Source: an uncultured Eubacteriales bacterium (GTDB lineage Bacteria > Bacillota > Clostridia > Peptostreptococcales > Anaerovoracaceae). From it: a DNA stretch of 56,292 nucleotides. The stretch covers positions 1 to 56,292 of the forward strand of contig CAJTYS010000027.1 of assembly GCA_910583765.1 (NCBI GenBank), read 5' to 3'. Shown here piece by piece: positions 36,323 through 43,684 of this stretch (position 1 is its first letter; every line of letters starts with the position of its first letter). The notes under the pieces were generated by a model, which searched no databases, was not told the DNA's origin, and was given only the letters and a program-made list of their open reading frames with translations. The position numbers were made by a program, and so were the translations under genes.

Positions 36323-36985
36323 TCACACCTTATAGTTTTTCTTTTTCAGCCATGCGTTCAGACCAAAGATCAACAGGAAGCTGAACATAGTGATCACTGC
36401 CACCAGGGTGTTTGCTTCCTCTTCCTTTCCCGTGGCAACTGCGTAATAAATGGCCGTGGGAATGGTCTGGGTCTGTCCTTCGATATTTCCTGCCAGCATC
36501 AAAGTCGCTCCGAACTCTCCCATGGCTCTAGCAAAAGTAAGGATCACGCCGCTGACGATCCCCGGCCTGGCGAGAGGAAAGGTCACAGTCCAAAAGGTCT
36601 TCCATTCTCCGCTGCCCAGGGTGTGGGCCGCCAGTTCGTAAGTTTCGTCCACGCTTTGAAAGGCCGCTTTGGCGTTTTGATACATCAGGGGCAGGGCCAC
36701 CACGCAGGCCGCAATCACGCAGGCGATCCAGGTGAACACGATTTGGATGCCAAAGGTGTCCAGCAGAAATGACCCAATGGGGCCTCTTTTTCCAAAGACC
36801 TTCAGCAGCAGATACCCTACGATAGAAGGGGGCAGAACCATGGGAAGAATCAGTATGGTTTCCCATATGCTCTTCCCTAGTATCCGCTTTCTCGTCAATA
36901 TATAAGCGAAAAACATGCCCAAAACAAAGGCGAATATGGTCGCGACGCAGGCGACTTTTATGGATAACAGTACTGGTCCCAGCAT
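36323..36985 (-). CDS. modB: Molybdate ABC transporter permease ModB
   Basis: Membrane channel of 220 residues with about five helices. The EAA-loop motif is ELAAHTLGSGEWKTFWTVTFPLA and the ending of the molybdate permeases, FARAMGEFGATLMLAGN, is present. Gene order modA-modB-modC is standard. Confidence 0.95.
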   Translation of the reverse strand: MLGPVLLSIKVACVATIFAFVLGMFFAYILTRKRILGKSIWETILILPMVLPPSIVGYLLLKVFGKRGPIGSFLLDTFGIQIVFTWIACVIAACVVALPLMYQNAKAAFQSVDETYELAAHTLGSGEWKTFWTVTFPLARPGIVSGVILTFARAMGEFGATLMLAGNIEGQTQTIPTAIYYAVATGKEEEANTLVAVITMFSFLLIFGLNAWLKKKNYKV

Positions 36986-36989
36986 TGGA

Positions 36990-37796
36990 CTATTTTACTG
37001 CGAATCCGTATTTCTCGAACACGCCCTTGGCATAATCCGTTTCCAGATATTCATAAAAGGCTTTTGTTGCCTCTGCCTGCGCAGAATCCTTCATGATTGC
37101 CGCAGGATAGACGATAGGATCGTGCAGCTGGCTCTCCACATCTTCTACGATCTTGCCTTTATCCTCTTGCAGCATCAGAGCGTCCGTCTTGTACACGAAG
37201 CCGCATTCCGCGTCTCCTGTTTCCACGTAGTTCAAGACCGCCCTTACGTCTTTGGCTTTTACGATTTTACCTTCCACAGCGTCTGCGATCTTCATGTTTT
37301 CAAACACTTGGGACGCGTATTTTCCAGCTGGCACGGTCTCTGGCTCACCGATGGTGATCTGTTTCACTGCGGCTGTGGAAAGCGCCTCCATGCTCACCTT
37401 GTCCGCTGCTTCTGCGGAAGCGACCAAAGTCAGGGTATTTCCTAAAAGATCTTTTCTCGAGTCCTTGTCGATCAGATCTTCTTTTTCCAGGTCATCCATG
37501 TTGGCTTTTGACGCGGAAATGAAGAGGTCACACGGTGCGCCGCCTTTGATCTGCTGTACCAGCTCTCCGGAGCCCGCATAGCTGGTAGTGATTTTGTCGC
37601 TGCTTTCTTTACCGTATTCAGCGATGATCTCGTTAAGCGCGTCTGTCAGGCTAGCTGCTGCCAGGACTGTGATTTCCACGCCTTCTTTTTCCGTTGACGA
37701 CTGCTCCTCTGAGTCTGAATTGCCGCCGCAGCCTGCCATGACACAGGCAAAAGCCAGCATCAGCGCTAATAATAAGATCGATTTTTTTGCTTTCAT
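36990..37796 (-). CDS. modA: Molybdate-binding lipoprotein ModA
   Basis: Extracytoplasmic receptor for molybdate (or tungstate), 268 residues. A lipoprotein signal ends at VMAGC (Cys23). The ligand domain begins ITVLAAASLTDALNEI and contains SYAGSGELVQQI, GAPCDLFISAS and IGEPETVPAGKYA, all typical of ModA. First gene of the mod operon with an operator-like palindrome upstream. It feeds the two molybdenum hydroxylases encoded just beyond. Confidence 0.96.
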   Translation of the reverse strand: MKAKKSILLLALMLAFACVMAGCGGNSDSEEQSSTEKEGVEITVLAAASLTDALNEIIAEYGKESSDKITTSYAGSGELVQQIKGGAPCDLFISASKANMDDLEKEDLIDKDSRKDLLGNTLTLVASAEAADKVSMEALSTAAVKQITIGEPETVPAGKYASQVFENMKIADAVEGKIVKAKDVRAVLNYVETGDAECGFVYKTDALMLQEDKGKIVEDVESQLHDPIVYPAAIMKDSAQAEATKAFYEYLETDYAKGVFEKYGFAVK

Positions 37797-37861
37797 GATT
37801 ACAAATTTCCTCCTGTGATCGATAATTGGATTTCATTTGCGCAAAATGATTGACAAAACGC

Positions 37862-37905
37862 ATTATAGCATGGGCAGCAGCAAAAATATGTTGGTTTACC
37901 AACAT
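37862..37905 (-). promoter_or_regulatory. modA promoter with overlapping palindromic operator
   Basis: On the minus strand a consensus -10 TATAAT (37862-37867) has no good -35 at the proper distance; instead a perfect 7-bp palindrome ATGTTGG-TTTA-CCAACAT (37888-37905) overlaps the -35 position. This fits a repressor or activator site for a molybdate/tungstate-responsive regulator. No ModE gene is in the window. The gap 37797-37963 holds nothing else. Confidence 0.65.
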
Positions 37906-37963
37906 TTTAAGTTTTTTTGCAAAAAAAGGTGTTGAAGATGGGACTTAACCCATGGCTGAATAC

Positions 37964-38989
37964 CTATATGGCCCCTGACCTCATGCCTTTTATCAGGTTC
38001 CTATCCCCTACTCGGCTTAGCCGTTTCAGCAAACTGCCACAAGCGCACTGCTCCGGCAGAAAGCTGCTCCAGTCTCCTGTCCGGTAACGGATAAAGGGCA
38101 TGCCCCTTCTCGTCAGGGTAGTGAAGACCACTTCCCCTTCTTGTCCATCAGGCAGCACCATGCCTGTTTTTGGATCAATGATCTCCAGATACAAATCCGC
38201 CTCCCGAACGTGGCAGCCCTCCAGCACCGGGCAGCTCACCGCGCAGCCCAGGCCCATTTCCGTCATGCCGTAATGCTCGAAAATCTTGCAGCCCCAGGCC
38301 TTTTCCATCTGTTCTCTGCTTTCCCTGGAAACGTATTCCGCGGACAGCAAAACGGTTTTCATGGGGATCTGAAAGCCGTCCGCCTTTCTTGCCAATGCCG
38401 CCAGCTGAGTGGGCAGTGCCACCGCGCAGGTCACTTGCCCGCTTTCCATGCGTCTTAAAATTTCCGTGTCATCATCACGAGTGCCGTTCGGGAGCCCGTA
38501 AGGGATGACTGCCGCACCCAGCCGCTCCAGCCCTGTTTTCAGCAGATCTCCAATGGAACCTGGCCGTCTGCAGGGCATAAGGATGATGATGGTATCGGAG
38601 GGATCCACCAACAGCTGCATCCCATGGTGGAAAAAATCCGCAGTCAGCTCCTGATCCTCTTCTGTGAAATAAATTCGCTTTGGTTTTCCCGTGGTGCCGC
38701 TGGTTTCCATGGTCACGATCCTGCTGATCTGGCTTTGCGGCACGCAGACCATTTCACCCCCTCTTTCCGCAGTGTCTTGGGGCGTGGTAAAGGGAAGCCG
38801 ACTAAAATCTTCCCAGGTCTCCAACTTTCTGTTTTTGTACAATTCAGCATAAAATGGGCTGCGAGACGCAGCCCATTGAAATGTTTCTCTTATTTTACGA
38901 AGTTGGTAGTCTTCTATGGCTTGCCGGCTCAATTGCCTAATGTCCATACCCAGCTTTTCAGCTGTCCAAATATCCAAGTATTGTTTCAT
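37964..38989 (-). CDS. PaaK-like AMP-dependent ligase lacking the C-terminal domain (DVU_1553-like)
   Basis: Adenylate-forming protein of 341 residues. I use the ATG at 38989, which overlaps the preceding stop (TGATG) and follows GGAG; a GTG three codons earlier is possible. Relatives of phenylacetate-CoA ligase show the same N-terminal FQWAASRSPFYAELY, the P-loop METSGTTGKPKRIYF, FEHYGMTEMGLG and YRTGDWSSF. The chain ends just after the hinge (RVGDRNLIKGMR), so the mobile C-terminal domain of about 100 residues, needed for thioester formation in normal ligases, is absent. Two cysteines in CACGSLL are retained. It resembles the family NCBI names after D. vulgaris DVU_1553 (from memory). Confidence 0.85.
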   Translation of the reverse strand: MKQYLDIWTAEKLGMDIRQLSRQAIEDYQLRKIRETFQWAASRSPFYAELYKNRKLETWEDFSRLPFTTPQDTAERGGEMVCVPQSQISRIVTMETSGTTGKPKRIYFTEEDQELTADFFHHGMQLLVDPSDTIIILMPCRRPGSIGDLLKTGLERLGAAVIPYGLPNGTRDDDTEILRRMESGQVTCAVALPTQLAALARKADGFQIPMKTVLLSAEYVSRESREQMEKAWGCKIFEHYGMTEMGLGCAVSCPVLEGCHVREADLYLEIIDPKTGMVLPDGQEGEVVFTTLTRRGMPFIRYRTGDWSSFLPEQCACGSLLKRLSRVGDRNLIKGMRSGAI

Positions 38990-39360
38990 CAATCCCACTC
39001 CAACAGTTCCTCAATCTTTTGGAAGGTCCCTTCCAGCATCATGGGGCACTTTTCCACCTTTGCCAAGGGATCCCCTGCCAGCAGCTCTCCGCAGTCCACG
39101 GCGCCAAATGCGTCCTCAAACCAGTCGGTCAGATCTTCTGCCAAGCCTTGACTGGCTTCCTTGGGATCAGCTAGATATAGCAGACAGATGCCTGCGGATA
39201 AAATGCCGCATACCTTTCCTGACCACAAGCCCTCGCACAGCCCAGCCATGGCCGCCACCAGGTCCTGATTTTCCTTTTCCAGCCGGCGCAGGCCCATTTC
39301 CATGATCATCTGGCTGCAGCAATAGCCCTTTAGTTTCAAGTCCAGAATTTCTTCGTTCAT
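38989..39360 (-). CDS. C-GCAxxG-C-C family protein (DVU_1555-like)
   Basis: Cysteine-rich redox-type protein of 123 residues. Cysteines occur in GYCCSQMIM, GLCEGLW, KVCGILSAGICLLY, VDCGELL and KCPMML, the spacing of the C_GCAxxG_C_C family (Pfam PF09719), although the central motif here reads CGILSAG. Such proteins are believed to be redox or metal-cluster carriers. It lies between the methyltransferase and the ligase with start sites coupled, and AAGGAG precedes the ATG. The order matches what I recall around DVU_1555 of D. vulgaris. Confidence 0.88.
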   Translation of the reverse strand: MNEEILDLKLKGYCCSQMIMEMGLRRLEKENQDLVAAMAGLCEGLWSGKVCGILSAGICLLYLADPKEASQGLAEDLTDWFEDAFGAVDCGELLAGDPLAKVEKCPMMLEGTFQKIEELLEWD

Positions 39361-39374
39361 ATGTTTGTTCTCCT

Positions 39375-40082
39375 TTATTTCTCTGGTTTTTCCGCCACTA
39401 GCATGAAATAGCCAACGCCCTTTTGACCTTTGGCGCAGGTGACGCAGCTGTCCAGAGAGCCTTCCTGCAAGATGGTTTCCGCCACATACGTGTCCAGATC
39501 ATTGGACCGGTCTTCAAATTCGATTACCTGATAACCGATCTCCTTTAAATATGCGATCAATGGATCCTTCAAGAATGCTCCGTTCAGGCGGAAATCCACA
39601 AAACGCTGTTTCCCTTCCTCGCAGTCTCCTTCTTTGTGGGGGATCTTCGCCTGCCTGTCGGCTTCGATCTTCACGGCTTTCACCTGCTTTGGATCGGGAT
39701 TTTTCAGGTACAGGTCGCTGATGAACAGTTTGCCTCCCTTTTTCAGCACGCAATAGGCTTCGTGAAGGGCTTCGTCCGGCAGATTGATCAGAGACAACGT
39801 GCATTCCATCATCACGCAGTCAAAGGAAAAAGATGTGAAATCATCTAAGAATTCCCCGTCTCCCATGCGCAGATCCAACTTACCGTTCCGCTCCTTTCCC
39901 TCACTGATCTTCGCCAAATTCAGATCAATGCCTGTCACTTTATAGCCATGCTTGTCCTGAAGATATTCGGCCACCGTCCCATCGCCGCAGCCCACGTCCA
40001 GTATCGCTGCGCCTTTTGGCAAGTCACAGATCTCCATGGCTTTGTCTGTGATATGAAATTTTCCTGGTCTCACTAAACTCAT
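39375..40082 (-). CDS. SAM-dependent methyltransferase with Cys pair (DVU_1556-like)
   Basis: Class I methyltransferase-like protein of 235 residues. The SAM loop is AILDVGCGDGTVAEYL near residue 24-40, motif II VTGIDLN, then FDCVMMECTLSLIN and a LFISDLYLK strand. Near the C-terminus is SCVTCAKGQKGVGYFML, a CxxC unusual in simple methyltransferases. First gene of the minus-strand trio next to the hydroxylase modules, with its own promoter. The methylated compound is unknown; it may act in cofactor or substrate preparation for the molybdoenzymes. Confidence 0.88.
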   Translation of the reverse strand: MSLVRPGKFHITDKAMEICDLPKGAAILDVGCGDGTVAEYLQDKHGYKVTGIDLNLAKISEGKERNGKLDLRMGDGEFLDDFTSFSFDCVMMECTLSLINLPDEALHEAYCVLKKGGKLFISDLYLKNPDPKQVKAVKIEADRQAKIPHKEGDCEEGKQRFVDFRLNGAFLKDPLIAYLKEIGYQVIEFEDRSNDLDTYVAETILQEGSLDSCVTCAKGQKGVGYFMLVAEKPEK

Positions 40083-40124
40083 ATTGTCTATTGTCCTCCT
40101 TACTGCTTGAGAATTGTGGCATAC

Positions 40125-40153
40125 ACTATATCACGTTATTTTTCTGGCGTAAA
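40125..40153 (-). promoter_or_regulatory. Promoter of the accessory trio
   Basis: On the minus strand TTTACG (40148-40153), 17 bases, TATAGT (40125-40130) with an extended TGA before it. About 45 bases upstream of the methyltransferase start, which has AAGGAGG. It is divergent from the hydroxylase promoter at 40290. Confidence 0.6.
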
Positions 40154-40289
40154 GGATTTTGTCCCTCTAGAACCCTGACAGGACTTTTTGTCGTAAAATT
40201 CAAAATAGTCTAAAATAATTCACAAACAAATATGAACCGTTTAATCCCAGAAAAAAAGCAAATTAATACAAAAATTAAAGCATCCCTTG

Positions 40290-40319
40290 TTGACACACCT
40301 CGTATTTACCTGATAAAAT
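40290..40319 (+). promoter_or_regulatory. Promoter of hydroxylase module 1
   Basis: TTGACA (40290-40295), 18 bases, TAAAAT (40314-40319) preceded by TGA. Transcription would start just before the riboswitch. The same arrangement occurs in module 2. Confidence 0.85.
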
Positions 40320-40333
40320 ATTAACATAAATCT

Positions 40334-40443
40334 AATACACCAGCCGATTCCCGGATTCCTACAGCAGCAAAGCCATGGAAACAGGAACGATGGGTTCATG
40401 GGGAAACCTGTGGGCCTCCCGTGTTTGGAAAGGTAGTGTATGC
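40334..40443 (+). promoter_or_regulatory. Moco riboswitch (copy 1)
   Basis: Structured leader of the molybdenum-cofactor RNA type. The closing stem pairs ATACAC (40335-40340) with GTGTAT (40436-40441). A GNRA hairpin ATGGG-GAAA-CCTGT lies at 40398-40411, and the block CCTCCCG...GGAAAGG at 40415-40433 is nearly the same as in the E. coli moaA leader as I remember it. Against copy 2 the stems covary (ATGTG-GAAA-CGCAT). It precedes a molybdoenzyme gene in a locus with modABC, as expected. A tungsten-cofactor variant cannot be excluded by eye. Confidence 0.88.
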
Positions 40444-40522
40444 ATCAATTGGCAGTAGCGGCCCCACTGCGGGGTTCATTTGCTTGTTTTCAGCTGCCAA
40501 GACAGCGTTATTCGCGTTTGCC

Positions 40523-40552
40523 AGCCTTTCCGGACCCACGGAAAGGCTTTTT
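40523..40552 (+). terminator. Riboswitch-controlled terminator (copy 1)
   Basis: A 10-bp perfect stem AGCCTTTCCG (40523-40532) with CGGAAAGGCT (40539-40548), then TTTT, between the riboswitch and the hydroxylase start. Upstream, TTGGCAG (40449-40455) can pair with CTGCCAA (40494-40500). This implies transcriptional attenuation. Together these sites fill most of the 527-base gap 40083-40609. Confidence 0.88.
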
Positions 40553-40615
40553 GTGATTGGATGGAGGCATTATTCAAAGAAGTTTAATTGAAAAACTAAT
40601 TGGAGGCAAATGATT

Positions 40616-43555
40616 ATGAAATTAAGTAAAATGACGTTAAACATCAACGGTGCTGACCGCATGTTTATCTGCGATCCTGAAAAGGACACCCTTGCTTCCG
40701 TGCTTCGCCGTCTCGGTCTCACTGGCACAAAAGTAGGCTGCGGCGTAGGCGTATGCGGGGCATGTTCTGTTATTCTTGACGGAAAAGTAATCCGGTCTTG
40801 CACAAAAAAACTCAAGACTGTCAAAGAATACAGTTCCGTGATCACCATCGAAGGCATCGGTACTGTCCTTCACCCTCACGCTCTTCAGTACGCGTGGGTT
40901 CACCTGGGCGCGGTGCAGTGCGGTTTCTGCGTGCCTGGATTTATCGTTTCAGCGTTCCAGCTCCTTCAGGAAAACGATAATCCAACGAGAGAGGAAATCA
41001 GAGACTGGTTCCAAAAGCACAGAAACGTCTGCCGCTGCACGGGCTACAAGCAGATTGTTGACACTGTAATGGAAGCCGCCGCCATCATGCGGGGAGAAAA
41101 GACATTTGAAGACATCACTTATGACTGGTCAAAAGACATCGGCAATTTCTACGGCAAACCGCTCATCAGACCAAATGCCATGGCTAAGGCCTGCGGCGTT
41201 TGCGACTATGGCGATGACGTGGAACTCCACATGCCAGCTGAAACCCTGAAAGTGGAACTGGTGCAGCCAAGAAAATACAGCCACGCCAAGATCCTGGGCA
41301 TCGACTGCAGTGAAGCGGAAAAGATGCCTGGCGTTGTTAAGATCATCACGGCCAAGGACGTTGAAGGCGCCAACAAACTGATGACTTATGCGTTCTCTGA
41401 AAGAACCGTTGAACTTCAGCAGGCTCACCACATCCTGGCAGAAGACAAGATCCTCTACTATGGCGATGTAGTGGCCCTGGTCTGCGCAGACACCAGAGAA
41501 CATGCCAAAGCAGCGGCGGCGGCAGTAAAGGTAGATCTGGAACCGCTGCCTGAATACCTGACTTACCTGGAAGCAGTCACACCTGACGCAGAAAAGATCC
41601 ATGACTGGCTGCCTGAAACTTATGGCGCTAACATCTATTCAGAACTGCCAGTGCTCAAGGGCGATCACGAGCATGTGCCTGAACTGATCGAAGACGCGGC
41701 CTACTCTGTGGAAGGCTCCTTCTATTCATCCAGAGAACCGCACATGTCCATCGAAGGCGACGTGATGCAGGCTTACTACGATGAAGACGACAATCTCTGC
41801 GTACACTGCAAGACCATGACCTTGTACTTTGACAGAGACGACATGGCAGAAGCCATCGGCATCCCTGTTGAAAACCTGAGAGTCATTGAAAACCCTACTG
41901 GTGGTTCCTTCGGATGGGCCATGAGCGCGCATACATATTCCATGGTCGGCATCGCCACCAAGGTCACTGGCATGCCTTGCTCACTCTCCATGGATTACGC
42001 GCAGTTCATGGCAGTGTCCGGCAAACGTTCACCAGCTTACTTTAACGCCAAACTGGCATGTGACAAGGACGGCAAGTTCGTGGCCGGCGAATTTGACGCT
42101 GGAGTGGATCATGGTCCGTTCTTTGAGCTGGGTGACGACAAGCTGACGAAGATTTCCCGATTCATGTTCTACCCTTACTACATGCCAAACGTAGTGGGAC
42201 TCTCCAGAGTAGCGGTCACCAACCATTCATTCGGCACCGCATACAGAGGCTACGGTGCTCCGCAGGCTTTCACCGCGTCAGAAGCGTTGGTGGACATGCT
42301 GGCGGAAAAGGCTGGGATCGACCCATTTGAAATCAGATACAAGAACATTGCCAGAGAAGGTCAGGATAATCTGAACCAGTATCCGTTCCTCCATTATCCA
42401 ATGGAAGAAATGATGAACAAGATGAAACCTCACTACGAGGAAGCCGTGGTCAAAGCTAAGGCTGAATCAACAGATGAAATCAAGAAAGGCGTGGGTATCG
42501 CCTGGGGCGGCTACAACGTAGGTCTGGGCGCGGTCGATGAAGCCCACGTGGCAATCGAACTGATGCCTGGTGACAGACCGAAGTTCAGAAAATACGACAC
42601 TTGGCAGGATCAGGGCCAGGGCGGTGACCAGGGTTCCCTCATCTGCACCCTGGAAGCGCTGAAGCCTTACTTCCCAGAAGTGACGCCTGACGATATCAAA
42701 CTGATTCAAACAGACAGCAAATACTGTCCGAACACTGGTGAGTCAGCTGGTTCCAGATCCCACTACGCGAACGGCAAAGCCAGCATTGTGGCCGCTAAGA
42801 ACATCGCAGACGCTATGAGAAAGCCTGACGGCACTTACAGGACTTACGATGAAATGATCGCCGAAGGGCTCCCTACCAGATACAATGGAGACTGGGCGAC
42901 AGTTGACGAATACGATTATTTCTATGACCTGGATCCGAACGATGGCAGCGGCAACCCTACTTACACCTACACCTATGCCCTGTTCCTGGCAGAAGTGGAT
43001 GTGGAAGTGGCTACCGGCAAGACCACATGCACAGGCATGACCTGCGTTTACTGGATCGGTAAACCTGGTAACATCCAGGCAGTGGAAGGTCAGGTCAACG
43101 GCGGTATCTCACATGCCATTGGATTCGCTCTGAGCGAAGACTACAGTGATCTTGAAAAGCACGGCAACATGCTCCGCGCCGGCATCCCGTACATCAAGGA
43201 TGTTCCTGACAAGCTGGTTTCCATTGATGTGGGCGGACGTGATCCTAGAGGTCCATTCGGTTCATCCGGAGCTTCCGAAGCGTTCCAGTCCTCAGACCAC
43301 ATGGCAGTGATCAACGCCATCAACAACGCAGTAGGCGTACGGATCCATGAAATTCCTGCCACACCTGCTAAGGTCAAAGCTGGAATCGATGCGTTAGCGA
43401 AAGGCGAGCCGAATCCGAACGCGCCTGAAACTTACTTCTTGGGATCGGATCTATACGATGCCATTGATGACATCAAGAACAACCCACTCACCCCTTCCAA
43501 GCCTGAAAATGTTGAATTTGGTTCACTTGGCAAAGAAGGAATTCAGTGGAAATAA
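40616..43555 (+). CDS. Molybdenum hydroxylase 1 (Mop-like aldehyde oxidoreductase family)
   Basis: Xanthine-oxidase-family enzyme of 979 residues from the ATG at 40616, the start matching its paralogue (GGAGG 9 bases before); an ATG two codons earlier is less likely. Two [2Fe-2S] domains: C42, C47, C50, C62 and C102, C105, C139, C141, each two positions above the ligands of Desulfovibrio gigas Mop as I recall them. The cofactor domains follow, with GGSFGWAM, AYRGYGAPQA, QGQGGDQGS and the catalytic glutamate near E888 in GSSGASEAF. There is no FAD domain, so electrons must pass to a partner, probably the next gene product. Cytoplasmic, no signal. The natural substrate (aldehyde, purine or other heterocycle) is not decided by sequence. 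Confidence 0.93.
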   Translation: MKLSKMTLNINGADRMFICDPEKDTLASVLRRLGLTGTKVGCGVGVCGACSVILDGKVIRSCTKKLKTVKEYSSVITIEGIGTVLHPHALQYAWVHLGAVQCGFCVPGFIVSAFQLLQENDNPTREEIRDWFQKHRNVCRCTGYKQIVDTVMEAAAIMRGEKTFEDITYDWSKDIGNFYGKPLIRPNAMAKACGVCDYGDDVELHMPAETLKVELVQPRKYSHAKILGIDCSEAEKMPGVVKIITAKDVEGANKLMTYAFSERTVELQQAHHILAEDKILYYGDVVALVCADTREHAKAAAAAVKVDLEPLPEYLTYLEAVTPDAEKIHDWLPETYGANIYSELPVLKGDHEHVPELIEDAAYSVEGSFYSSREPHMSIEGDVMQAYYDEDDNLCVHCKTMTLYFDRDDMAEAIGIPVENLRVIENPTGGSFGWAMSAHTYSMVGIATKVTGMPCSLSMDYAQFMAVSGKRSPAYFNAKLACDKDGKFVAGEFDAGVDHGPFFELGDDKLTKISRFMFYPYYMPNVVGLSRVAVTNHSFGTAYRGYGAPQAFTASEALVDMLAEKAGIDPFEIRYKNIAREGQDNLNQYPFLHYPMEEMMNKMKPHYEEAVVKAKAESTDEIKKGVGIAWGGYNVGLGAVDEAHVAIELMPGDRPKFRKYDTWQDQGQGGDQGSLICTLEALKPYFPEVTPDDIKLIQTDSKYCPNTGESAGSRSHYANGKASIVAAKNIADAMRKPDGTYRTYDEMIAEGLPTRYNGDWATVDEYDYFYDLDPNDGSGNPTYTYTYALFLAEVDVEVATGKTTCTGMTCVYWIGKPGNIQAVEGQVNGGISHAIGFALSEDYSDLEKHGNMLRAGIPYIKDVPDKLVSIDVGGRDPRGPFGSSGASEAFQSSDHMAVINAINNAVGVRIHEIPATPAKVKAGIDALAKGEPNPNAPETYFLGSDLYDAIDDIKNNPLTPSKPENVEFGSLGKEGIQWK

Positions 43556-43618
43556 ACAGCATAATGCGTGGCACGCGTGAAACTGCGCGCGCCACATATG
43601 CGAAAGAAAGCTGAAACC

Positions 43619-43657
43619 GCGGAGCGCGCCTGTCTATTGCGCGCTCCGCTTTCTTCT
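43619..43657 (+). terminator. Strong hairpin between hydroxylase 1 and its partner gene
   Basis: Perfect 11-bp stem GCGGAGCGCGC (43619-43629) with GCGCGCTCCGC (43639-43649), then TTTCTTCT. A second imperfect hairpin (GTGGC-A-CGCG with CGCG-C-GCCAC, 43568-43595) lies just before it. The pair may act as partial terminator or mRNA stabiliser, so that the hydroxylase is made in excess. Confidence 0.75.
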
Positions 43658-43684
43658 AACATAGCGATTTATAGAGGAGAGAAC

